Under the pieces are notes generated by a model that saw only the letters and a list, made by a program, of their open reading frames with translations, was not told where the DNA came from and made no database searches. This document shows positions 23,151-32,762 of a DNA stretch of 64,000 nt, piece by piece; the first letter of the stretch is position 1; every line of letters begins with the position of its first letter. The stretch is from Glandiceps talaboti (taxonomy: Eukaryota > Hemichordata > Enteropneusta > Spengelidae). The position numbers and the translations under genes are program-made. The stretch covers positions 18,944,709 to 19,008,708 of the forward strand of contig NC_135565.1 of assembly GCF_964340395.1 (NCBI RefSeq), read 5' to 3'.

Positions 23151-23706
23151 ATGCACAACACAACACAAAACAACACTGCACAAAACAACACAACACTGCA
23201 CAACACAACACAACACAACACAACACAGCACAGCACAGTGCAGAACACAGCACAACACAACATAGCACAACAGCATTACACAGCACAGCACAGCACAGAA
23301 CACAACACAACACTGCACAACAGCACAGCACATGTACATGTACAACAGCACAACACAAAACAACACAACACTGCACAACACTGCACAACACAACAGTGCA
23401 GAACACAGCACAACACAGCACAACACTACACAGCATAACACTGCACAACACAACACTGCACAACACAACACAACACAACACTACACAGCACAGAACACAA
23501 CACAGCACAACACAACTCAACACAACACAGCACAACAGCACAACACATGTACAACACCACAACACAAAACAAAACAAAACACAAAACAACACAACACAAC
23601 ACAACACTGTACAACACTGCACAACACAACACAACACAACACAACACAACACAACACAGTGCAGAACACAGCACAGCACAACACAACACAACACATCACA
23701 ACACAA
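23150..23706. repeat. Degenerate ACAAC/ACTGC microsatellite
   Basis: About 560 bp of cacaacacaac with interspersed actgcac, acagcac and two acatgtac islands. It is longer and more mixed than the arrays opening units A and B. Confidence 0.95.
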
Positions 23707-23779
23707 CATATTAATACTTTATTTTAATGAGGGCAAAAAATAGTTGACGAAACAACTAATCGAGTTTTGTCCTCAGAGA

Positions 23780-23780
<1 letters not shown>

Positions 23781-23824
<44 letters not shown>

Positions 23825-23860
23825 AGCAAAACAAAACAAAACAAAATAAAACAAAACAAA
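23781..23860. repeat. (CAA)n then (CAAAA)n microsatellite
   Basis: About 45 bp of caa repeat followed by aaacaaaac-type repeat; it separates the two degenerate ACAAC blocks. Confidence 0.93.
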
Positions 23861-23935
23861 AACATACATATCACACAAATCCGGACCCGGAGAAGTATTA
23901 AACTAAATTCGGAAAAAGTTACTCACAAATCTTAA

Positions 23936-24122
23936 CACAACACAACACAACACACCACAACAGCACAGCACATGTACAGCAGCACAACACAACACAACAC
24001 AAAGAACACAGCACAGCACAGCACAACACAACACAACACTGAATAGCACAGCGCAGAACACAGCACAGCACAAAACAACATAACACAACACAACACAACA
24101 CAACACAACACAACACAACACA
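23936..24122. repeat. Second degenerate ACAAC microsatellite block
   Basis: Cacaacacaac and cagcacagcac repeats. After it, similarity to units A and B stops. Confidence 0.93.
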
Positions 24123-24344
24123 CGAGATTATTTGGATGAAACTCGTCACATTTTCATTTGACACTCATTTAAAATCCTCCATAACAAATATTAAAATCAT
24201 CTTAGAAGTTCCCGTTATCTGAAAAGAGAGACACATAGTTTAAACAATATGAACCTAACAACGAGTAGTGTAACAAATTCAGATATCTTGGTCACAAACT
24301 AATTATTGTAATTGTACAAACAGTGATTTGTTGTTGAAACTGTC

Positions 24345-24348
24345 AAAA
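24345..24348 (-). terminator. Pol III oligo-T terminator of tRNA-Met
   Basis: On the minus strand TTTT begins 8 nt after the discriminator base (cacttattattttgac), a normal RNA polymerase III stop. Confidence 0.7.
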
Positions 24349-24355
24349 TAATAAG

Positions 24356-24428
24356 TGCCCCGTGTGAGGATCGAACTCACGACCTTCAGATTATGAGACT
24401 GACGCGCTGCCTACTGCGCTAACGAGGC
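24356..24428 (-). tRNA. tRNA-Met (CAT), elongator type
   Basis: The minus strand gives a complete 73-nt cloverleaf: acceptor GCCTCGT paired with ACGGGGC and discriminator A, D-arm with TTAGCGCAGTAGG (A box), anticodon loop CTCATAA (anticodon CAT), and T-arm with GTGAGTTCGATCCTCAC (B box). It matches the vertebrate elongator tRNA-Met pattern closely. No intron. It lies in the decayed spacer between the two gene copies, 1.4 kb from the retrotransposon, which uses a different primer tRNA. Confidence 0.96.
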
Positions 24429-24592
24429 TACCAAATGCTTCTGGTACATTTTGTATTTTGAACATCGCAAGCAATTATAGGTACAGCAACAAAATCTATC
24501 ATCTGTACCTTGTATCTAGAGTTGATATCAGTGATCATGTATGTTAGATAACCAATACTATCAAAGTTCAAGTTTTATCTGTCAGTTCTGCA

Positions 24593-24967
24593 GCCCCCCC
24601 CCCCCCCAGGGGGGGGGGTTCGGTAGATTTTTCCATCGGGCAGACAAAAAGTTACTGATCCCTCCCCCATCTGTAAAACCAAAAACAGGCTGACCCCCCA
24701 TCACTTAATTCTAAAACATGATGACCCCCCCCCCCCCCCATATATCATATTCACATGACAGGTATTTTTGATCATGACTCAGTGTGGGATGCTTGACCGT
24801 CTTGCAAATACTTTATAAGATCCCAGGATAGCACTATGATAATTATAATTACTGACTACATAGGGTAAATATATTCCCAAAGGAGTTTAATAATAGCATC
24901 TTGACAGTGAAAGGTAGGGGGGAAGCTTGAGAAGGGAATATGTACACTTCTCGGGGGGGGGGGGGGT
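24593..24967. repeat. Poly-C and poly-G homopolymer runs
   Basis: A run of about 15 C followed at once by about 10 G (24,593-24,619), about 14 C near 24,725-24,739 and about 14 G near 24,953-24,966. The first pair can fold back on itself. These runs are prone to length errors. Confidence 0.9.
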
Positions 24968-25026
24968 CCGAGGGGGTCTCCCCTATAGGCTCTGGAGAAT
25001 TTTTACTCTTAAATCACATTTGAGCT

Positions 25027-25434
25027 CAGGCTCAGTTAGTTTTGTTTACAAATAGAAACAAACAAGTAAACAAACAAACAAACAAATCACAAACACAAGC
25101 AAACAAGTAAGTAAACAAAAAACAAACACAAACAAACAAAAACAATTAAACCGACAAATGAGTAGATACATACATGAATAAACAACAACAAACCAACGAA
25201 CAAACACTACTCCCGCAATTGTCACCATGTTTGTTTGTTTGTTTGTTGTTGTTTACTCATGTATGTATCTACTCATTTGTCGGTTTATTTGTTTTTGTTT
25301 GTTTGTTTGCGTGTGTGTTTGTTTGTTTACTTATTTACTTACTTACTTGTTTGTTTGTATTTGTGTTCTGTTTGTTTGTTTGTTTGTTTATTTACTTGTT
25401 TGTTTGTATTTGTAAACAAAACTAACTGAGCCTG
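25027..25434. repeat. 408-bp foldback (imperfect palindrome) element
   Basis: Ends are caggctcagttagttttg on the left and its reverse complement ending actaactgagcctg on the right. Arms of about 190 bp, largely (CAAA)n left and (TTTG)n right, also pair through non-simple segments (ccgacaaatgagtagatac with gtatctactcatttgtcgg). The centre is near 25,215. No clear target duplication or coding sequence, so foldback or MITE-like. Confidence 0.8.
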
Positions 25435-25844
25435 TGCTTAAATGTCAATTTTTAGGTTATTCAGACCCTTTCAGACGATACTTTCCAAACTTTACAAGAC
25501 AACACCAACATGTAAAAAGCAACTACATAGGATCTAGGAGAAACTATTTTGGTCAATCTTTTTATAGCCCTTCCCTTCGCAATCTCAAAATTTTCGAGGG
25601 GCTACACAGATTTTTATATATTATAAACAAAATTATAAAGTATCCCTCCCCCTCAGGTTCTGTGTCTTTGAGATGTACAATTGTATGGTACATGTACACT
25701 ATATTAAAATAACAATAACAATCAACCTAAGTGTCCATACACAATAAAAAAAATAATTATAAATAGATGTAGGCTAGTTGCAAGGAGAGGACTCACACTA
25801 GATTGTAATTTATACTTAGAGATACGTAGCCAGCAGGGCTTTCC
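25435..25844. other. Spacer before the retrotransposon
   Basis: AT-rich, no gene recognised. It may be continuous with 35,864-36,070 on the other side of the insertion. Confidence 0.5.
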
Positions 25845-25848
25845 ATTG
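25845..25848. repeat. Target-site duplication ATTG, left
   Basis: ATTG just before the left LTR, repeated at 35,860-35,863. Four to six bases is usual for Ty3/gypsy integration. Confidence 0.85.
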
Positions 25849-27684
25849 TGTAAGCAACACAGTCTTACGGACGGGGCTAAGGTTGCGTATGATCGATGCC
25901 GTCGTGGGGACTTGGGTTCAGGGACAGTAGTTATAAATAGCAAAATTAATAGCACGAGATTATATAGGTATGAATGAATTGATAGTATGCTTTTACTTAT
26001 CAACATAAATCACAATATCTACAAAATAAGCTTTCAGTAGGAAAAGTAAACACTATCGGATCCGTTCCCAAAGATTAATATTTAGTTTACAATAGGTTAT
26101 TTCTAAATTCCAAAAATTAATTAATAGTACGATAAATTGTCTTGAGTTGATTTATACAAATGAAAATAATATTACAACAAGTGTCCTAATTTGATTTGTA
26201 TAGTGAAATAATATTACAACGAGTAGTTTTAAATTGGTCTTTACAAAGAAAATAATATTACAACAAGTGTCCTAATTTGGCTTGTATAGTGAAATAATAT
26301 TACAATGAGTATGTTTAAATTGACTATCAAATATCGCCGGAACTGCAAGTAATTATACAAATGAAAATAATATTACAACAAGTGTCCTAATTTGATTTGT
26401 ATAGTGAAATAATATTACAACGAGTAGTTTTAAATTGGTCTTTACAAAGAAAATAATATTACAACAAGTGTCCTAATTTGGCTTGTATAGTGAAATAATA
26501 TTACAATGAGTATGTTTAAATTGACTATCAAATATCGCCGGAACTGCAAGTAATTAAATGTCACGAAGCTGAAACGGGAGGAACTAAATACATAAAAGTA
26601 GAAGAAAGTTCGCGTGTACAAGATGGTTGCCACTATTCTTGAATGAAAGAAACAGAATAAAGTTTGCATGTACAAGATGGCTGCCACTATAAAGTTTGCG
26701 TGTACAAGATGGCTGCCACTATTCTTGAACGAACTTGATTGTTAGTACACCGCACGTAAAACAATAAGTTTAGTTCAACAACTCCTACACTTGGCGAGAA
26801 CACGCCTAGTTCCACAAAACTTAAGAAAGACGACGTACACTCCTACAACAGCAGGTTATATTCAGACGAAATAATAGAATTTCTAGTTTAAATAAATGTC
26901 ACGACACGAAAGAGAATAATTGAGCAATAGTTCACGGACTTCAACACAACACAATAGCACACGCTTTTAAAGTCACGCCCTTTATACTGTACCGACGGCG
27001 ACACGCGTACGTACACACAACACAGAATTTCCTAATAAGACAGTCTCCTGGATACAGCTCTGCCTCTTCTCAGTTCTGCAGTATAATTACACTTCTACAG
27101 CAACAACGCACGACACTTTCAGTTCTGCAGTATAATACACTTCTACAGTAACAACGTACGACAATTTAATGCTTCAGAGTAGTCAGAATGCAGGAACACT
27201 CACGTTTACAGTTTTCTGGACGTTTCCTCTCCGTATGCACGGCGACAACAGACACCACTGCAATAACCATAAACACAGCCAATATACCACTAATTCTGGA
27301 AATAGTTATATTTCCAAGGTTTGTTAGCCCGCACTGTAAGTAACTTCGGGTACACGAGAACACCCTGTACATCTATTGGCGGAGCTCCGGGACTTCTTGG
27401 ACCAAACTCCGTTGACCATCCCAATACAAAGGCAACGTGGATAACTAGTTTGACTGCAACAGAGACACTTGTGTACTGCTCTGAGATCTGTTGTACAGTG
27501 ACACGAAGACACAAATCAAACATATAACTAAGTATTCATAAGATGTCTAAATCAAACAGGTGGCTATGTAGCAAAGCATAGGTGGACATCAGTCAAAAGA
27601 AATGCATACATAATTGAAACTAGTAGGAAAAACAAAGGTATGAAATAAAGACAAAGTGAGGGCGCCATATATACCTCGGCTACA
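25849..27684 (-). repeat. 3' LTR (1,836 bp)
   Basis: Begins tgtaagcaacacag and ends cctcggctaca. It is 202 bp longer than the 5' LTR, mainly through a tandem duplication of 201 bp (26,153-26,353 and 26,354-26,554), itself made of aaaataatattacaac subrepeats. Three copies of acaagatggctgccact lie at 26,617-26,722. Open frames in the LTR carry no recognised domain. Confidence 0.95.
26612..26723. promoter_or_regulatory. Three YY1-like motifs in the LTR
   Basis: Tgtacaagatggctgccactat occurs three times (the first has gttgcc), containing CAAGATGGCTGC; on the element strand this is GCAGCCATCTTG. YY1 prefers GCCGCCATCTTG, one base different. The same triplet is at about 34,788-34,898 in the 5' LTR. 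A role in LTR transcription is inferred. Confidence 0.4.
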
Positions 27685-27698
27685 CACTCCCCCACTTT
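27685..27698 (-). other. Polypurine tract
   Basis: On the element strand AAAGTGGGGGAGTG directly precedes the 3' LTR, the expected place for plus-strand DNA priming. Confidence 0.8.
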
Positions 27699-27768
27699 GG
27701 AAATGTCGTCTCGACATTCAAGACAGAAATGACTAGTAGACGAGGACAGAACACGTCGAGTTACAGTT

Positions 27769-29097
27769 TTAACCCTTGGTGACAATATCAATGATTGCAT
27801 TACACAAGGTTGGAGTCTGATCTGAAAATTGTTCTCTTAAAGATGTTAAAAAGTCAGCTTTGACAATCCATGCAGGTTTAGATACTTGTTGTGAATATGT
27901 CAAACGATTTGGAGGCCTTCTGATTCGCTGTGATCGCCTAAGTTGAGGTTCAGTTTCCACCAGTGACTCTACCTCAGAATCAATATCGTTACTAGCTTCT
28001 GGGATACCAACTGGATACTGGTCAGCACTATCATTGCGTGGACTTGTCGGTTGTTCTATATAGGAAGGTTGATAAGTTTGATCAGATTCATTTGATGAGC
28101 CTAAGATACGTAACTCTGTTAAATCACTCTTTATTTCAGCCATTTCACCATTTGTAGTTGGATCTCTACCAATTGGAATACCAGTAGTTTTGGTTCTAGA
28201 AGGTACAACATTTACCACAAAATTACACTGGTCATCTTCTGATGTACTACTAACACTATCTGATGATGTAACCATTTCTTTTTGCAAACTACGTCTAGTT
28301 CTAGGAGTTGAAACTTGTTTTCCTTTCTTGACCATGGCTGGACATGGTAGGACAGTACATAGTAAGAGTAAGTTGCGATGAAGGATTCGTTCAGGCCCTC
28401 TACCATCTTCTCTCTGAACAATGTACACAGGCAATTCGGCATTTGTTCGTCGAATTACTTGGTAGGGTAGAGCTTCCCAAAGATTTGCCAATTTGTGCTT
28501 GCCCCGTAATTTAACATTTCTTACCAATACTCGGTCTCCTGGTGCTAACATCGATTCGTGAGTCTTTCTGTCATATCTTCCTTTGTTCTTATCTGCATGT
28601 TTTCTTGCTTCTGTTGATGCCAATCCATACGCATATCTAAGTCGTTCCCGCAAAGCACAAGCATATTCGTGATGACTCCTATGTTTTGATTCCTCCGGCT
28701 CCACACCAAGGTAGATATCTATCGGCAGCTTAGGGTGTCTACCAAACATCAGGAAGTATGGTGAGAACCCAGTACTGTCATGTTTCGTACAGTTATATGC
28801 ATGCACAAGAGGAGCTACATATGTCTTCCAGTCTTTCTTTTGTTCTTCTCCCATAGTTCCCAGCATTCCAAGCAATGTCCTATTGAAACGCTCCACTTGC
28901 CCATTTCCCTGTGGATGATACGGCGTTGTCCTCGATTTCTCCATTCCACCAATCTTACATAATGCACTTATTACTTCACTTTCGAAGTTCCTCCCTTGGT
29001 CGGAATGCAACCTTCCGGGAAATCCGTAATGAACAATAAAGTTTTCCCACAGTACTTTGGCTGTCAATTTTGCGGTCTGATTTCTTGTAGGTATGGC
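27769..29097 (-). pseudogene. Integrase, C-terminal part (frame-shifted from pol)
   Basis: Continues the integrase core after a frame break near 29,098. The frame opens with GCC (Ala) at 29,097 and has no ATG of its own there. Counting from the TTG at 29,067, it holds the second catalytic Asp in HSDQGRNFE (residue 23) and the Glu in NGQVERFNR (residue 59), giving a D-35-E spacing. A GPY/F-like segment follows near 157-187 (GDRVLVRNVKLRGKH, ANLWEALPYQVIRR). The tail of about 200 residues is Ser/Glu rich with a basic patch (RRSQRIRRPPNR). Joined with the upstream frame it would be a normal pol end. As read, integrase is split between its first and second catalytic Asp. Confidence 0.9.
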
Positions 29098-32000
29098 AAC
29101 TGTATGTACCTGGTGAAATGGTCGGAGATCACCAATATATTACTTATTCCACCCTTTGACTCCTCCAATGTCAAGTAGTCCATGCACACTAATTCCATTG
29201 GTTGTGTAGTGTTGACATTTACCAGTGGAGCGATACTTTGACTTGTTGGCGCCTTCCTCAGGATACACCTAGGGCAACTTCTAATCTTCTCATCCATATC
29301 ATTTGCCATGTGGGGCCAATAGAATCGTGACCTCAGCAAATCTACACATCTCTCCTTTCCAAGGTGACCAACATCATCATGAAGTCCCTTCATTGCCATG
29401 TCTCTATACTGTCTGGGTAATACAAGCTGATACTGCTTCTTACCACTCGATTCCATTCGCTGTCTATATACTACACCATTCTTGTAACATAATCTGTCGA
29501 TTTCCTTTAGCATGAGTTGGACTTCAGCCATTTCTGTTTTTCTATCTATTGGACGAGGGCGTTTCTTGTTGTCCATATACCAGATTATTCTCTTTATGGT
29601 TTTGTCCTTTTGTTGAAGTTCTCTCCATTCGTCCGCAGTCACTGTGGGTAGAGATCTGGTCCCAGATACCAATAAAGGTTCCTCCAGCAATTTTGGAACT
29701 ACGTCAGGGCTGGCACCTACAGTTTCTACCAATGGTAGTGCCGCATCTACAGCCTGACATATTGCCTTTACACTATCTGATGAGATCTGGGTACACCCTT
29801 CAACATCACTTGGTTCATGAGGACGACGAGATAATCCATCAGCGTCACCATTCTTCCTTCCAGATCTATACTCCAGGGTAAAATTATACGTGGACAATGC
29901 TGCTAACCATCTATGTCCAGTGGCATCCAATTTAGCTGATGTTGTCACATAGGTGAGCGGGTTGTTATCCGTGACCACCTTGAATACATTACCATATAGA
30001 TAGTCGTGAAACTTGTCAGTTACGGCCCACTTAAGAGCAAGAAACTCTAATTTATGAGCTGGATAATTCTTCTCTGCTTTCGACAGACTTCTACTGGCGT
30101 ATGCTATCACTCTCTTGACACCTTGTTGATCTTGATATAGGGCGGCTCCCAAACCACTGTGACTAGCATCAGTATGCAATTCGAAGGGAATATTATAGTC
30201 GGCAAACCCCAAGATCGGTGGTGACGTCAGTTTATCAATCAGTACATCAAAAGCCTGCTGACATTCAACTGTCCATTTATACTCTGGGACGGGCTGATAT
30301 TTCTTCTTGTCTTTTCTTTTTCTCGGATTTCCACCAACTAGTGCATGAAGTGGAGCAGCTATCTGGGAGAATCCCTTCACAAACCGCCTGTAATATCCAG
30401 CAAACCCCAGGAACGACTTCAGCTGTTTGGCATTCTTTGGAGTTGGCCATGTCTTCAGTGCCGACAATTTCTCTGGGTCTGTCTGTATTCCATTTTCCGA
30501 TACTACGTGACCAAGATATTTAACTTCACGCTGGAAAAACTGGCACTTGGATAACTTGACCTTTAACCCATACTCGTCCAGTCGAGTCAGCACAGCTTCC
30601 AATCTTTCAAGGTGTTCTTCAAATGTTGAAGAAAAGATTATGATATCATCTAAGTAAACCAGACACACTTTTAAATTATGATCACCCATACATTTTTCCA
30701 TCAACCGTTGAAAAGTACTCGGAGCATTTGTAAGGCCAAAAGGCATACGATTACACTCGTAGAAACCCAATGGTGTGACAAAAGCCGTTTTAGGTATATC
30801 CCTTTCTGAAACACCAATTTGCCAATACCCACTTTGTAGATCAATCGATGAGAACCATTTAGACCCATTCAGTGCATCTAGACTCTCTTCAATTCTTGGC
30901 AACGCATATGAATCTCTGACAGTCTTTGCATTCAACTTTCTGTAATCAATGCACAACCTTGTACTACCATCTTTCTTTTCAACCAACACTATCGGAGCTG
31001 CCCAGGGACTATACGATTCTCTAATCACCCCAGTATCTACCATACTTTGCAATAGTTTTCTCAGTTCATTGTATCGAGCAGGTGGTATCCTACGTGACCG
31101 TTCTTTGACTGGTTTTTCGTCTATGAGAGGTATAGTATGTTCTATCGCAGAGGTATAACCCAAGTCGCTGTCATGTTTGGCAAAAACAGGGCTCATTTTC
31201 ATCAGTAGACTTTGTGCTTGCTCATGCTGGGTATGGTTTAAAGGTGCCTTACTAAGGTCAAACTGTATTTCACTTTTCAAATCAGCGGACATTGAAGACG
31301 CTTGGTACATCCCTGAAATACGGTGGGGTTCTAACTCTGGTTCACCAATCAATACAGACTGACGATTAGAAATGACGGCATAGTTTGATGGACTACCAAC
31401 CCAAGTGACAGCATTAATTTCACCAACCACGACACCAGGACCAACGACAATAGTTTTTGACGAAATGTTGTGAACATGGACAGGAACAAAAGTTTTCTTG
31501 CCCTTACATTTCAAGGTTACTGCAACGGGACTAACAATTAAATTTCCAGAGAGACTAGTCATACCTGCTGGTTCTACCACCGCAACATAACAATCACCCT
31601 TTGGTCCAGACTTTCCTCTGCCTTTGATAATTTTGGACATTCCAGGTTCAATTCTGATGGGTTGCTTCAAACTTGTCTTTACTTCTCCCAGTTTTCCATC
31701 CTTGCTGTTACAATAAAGGTCTCTCTGTCCAATACGTCTATATGCGGTCTGCCATATTTGTGACTGTGTTTTGTCCCTGTAAAAGCATGATCCAAATAAA
31801 CGTTGACAATACTCTTTACACTGACCAATCAGATTTGTACCAACCGTTAAGGGTACCCTCGCATTATAGTTGCTATCTGGTACAACCAGTGCTAGAACAT
31901 CAAAAGTTTCTTCACTACCGAATACATCTTCTGGGAAGCTGATTTGTACCTCAATGTAACCAAGATATGGCACTGCTAAACCATTGGCACCTTCTACTTG

Positions 32001-32762
32001 TAAGTTGTCCAGTGGTTCGACTGCATATTTTGACAGATACTTTTTATGAAAAGAATTACTTATTGTGGTTACTTGTGAACCAGTATCAACAAGACTTGTG
32101 CAAGTCACACCATTTACACATGCTTTCTCCTCGTTTGCACGTCCAACAATTCTCTCCATCAACTGTCTGTTACTACCAAGTAGAACAGGTTTGGAATCGG
32201 TACTCACCATGTGATTAGTGGCCCTAGATGAACTTTGACCTGGTATACGCTGTACTGGAGTTCGGCATACTCTGGCTATGTGTCCTTCTTGACCGCAGTT
32301 GTAACATCTTATTGGCTCAGATGTGTACTGTCTCCTACGTTGACCATAAGTTTGATTTCGGCCTCTTTCAGCACTGTTTTCTGATCTCTGTGAACGAAAT
32401 ACATTCTGCATCCTCTCTCTCGGGCGACCCCTACCAATATCTGAATTAGAACTCATTTCTACGTTCCTAAGTCTTTCTGTGAGGTTTTTTACAGTAGATT
32501 CAAGCTCTCTTACTCTGTCACTTTCTTTTTGTCTATCTCGATCGTTTGTAGTGGCTTGTCTTGCATAACTAGATTGCTGACGTGGTTTAGAAACATTACC
32601 AACAGAATGAAATGATTCGGCCACTTCTTGCTCTGCATTTCGTACAACTCTGAGAAGTGCATCAAAAGTAGTAACAGTTTCGTAACGATGTCTTGCAATA
32701 TTCTTAACACGATCGTCTTTCAGTCCTCTCCAAAAGACAGTTCTAAGAGCTTCATCAACCAT
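29064..32762 (-). CDS. pol: Pol polyprotein: zinc knuckle, protease, RT, RNase H, integrase N-part
   Basis: 1,232 residues from the ATG at 32,762. It starts with what looks like the end of a gag capsid (FWRGLKDDRVKN, ETVTTFDALLR), a Glu/Arg linker, then a CCHC knuckle CYNCGQEGHIARVC (153-166). Protease has LVDTGSQ (DTGS 226-229). RT has the motif A Asp in SSIDLQSGYWQ (641) and YLDD (703-706). RNase H has Asp865, Glu906 and Asp932. Integrase has the zinc site H1128, H1133, C1163, C1166 and the first catalytic Asp1195 (CMDYLTLE). All catalytic residues I can check are present. The frame stops at 29,064-29,066 after a break near 29,098. Its frame lies at -1 relative to gag, overlapping by about 113 nt, without an obvious slippery heptamer. 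Confidence 0.93.
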   Translation of the reverse strand: MVDEALRTVFWRGLKDDRVKNIARHRYETVTTFDALLRVVRNAEQEVAESFHSVGNVSKPRQQSSYARQATTNDRDRQKESDRVRELESTVKNLTERLRNVEMSSNSDIGRGRPRERMQNVFRSQRSENSAERGRNQTYGQRRRQYTSEPIRCYNCGQEGHIARVCRTPVQRIPGQSSSRATNHMVSTDSKPVLLGSNRQLMERIVGRANEEKACVNGVTCTSLVDTGSQVTTISNSFHKKYLSKYAVEPLDNLQVEGANGLAVPYLGYIEVQISFPEDVFGSEETFDVLALVVPDSNYNARVPLTVGTNLIGQCKEYCQRLFGSCFYRDKTQSQIWQTAYRRIGQRDLYCNSKDGKLGEVKTSLKQPIRIEPGMSKIIKGRGKSGPKGDCYVAVVEPAGMTSLSGNLIVSPVAVTLKCKGKKTFVPVHVHNISSKTIVVGPGVVVGEINAVTWVGSPSNYAVISNRQSVLIGEPELEPHRISGMYQASSMSADLKSEIQFDLSKAPLNHTQHEQAQSLLMKMSPVFAKHDSDLGYTSAIEHTIPLIDEKPVKERSRRIPPARYNELRKLLQSMVDTGVIRESYSPWAAPIVLVEKKDGSTRLCIDYRKLNAKTVRDSYALPRIEESLDALNGSKWFSSIDLQSGYWQIGVSERDIPKTAFVTPLGFYECNRMPFGLTNAPSTFQRLMEKCMGDHNLKVCLVYLDDIIIFSSTFEEHLERLEAVLTRLDEYGLKVKLSKCQFFQREVKYLGHVVSENGIQTDPEKLSALKTWPTPKNAKQLKSFLGFAGYYRRFVKGFSQIAAPLHALVGGNPRKRKDKKKYQPVPEYKWTVECQQAFDVLIDKLTSPPILGFADYNIPFELHTDASHSGLGAALYQDQQGVKRVIAYASRSLSKAEKNYPAHKLEFLALKWAVTDKFHDYLYGNVFKVVTDNNPLTYVTTSAKLDATGHRWLAALSTYNFTLEYRSGRKNGDADGLSRRPHEPSDVEGCTQISSDSVKAICQAVDAALPLVETVGASPDVVPKLLEEPLLVSGTRSLPTVTADEWRELQQKDKTIKRIIWYMDNKKRPRPIDRKTEMAEVQLMLKEIDRLCYKNGVVYRQRMESSGKKQYQLVLPRQYRDMAMKGLHDDVGHLGKERCVDLLRSRFYWPHMANDMDEKIRSCPRCILRKAPTSQSIAPLVNVNTTQPMELVCMDYLTLEESKGGISNILVISDHFTRYIQLPYLQEIRPQN

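Noticed and set aside
23102-23743. Open frames of TQHN / LCCVV repeats (also at 6-336, 23,903-24,164 and 41,694-42,056)
   Set aside because: Period-5 microsatellite leaves most frames open on both strands; no protein signal.
26442-26687. Minus-strand open frames inside the LTRs, also 27,166-27,523 and 34,618-35,698
   Set aside because: They sit in LTR sequence, have no known domain and are open by chance.
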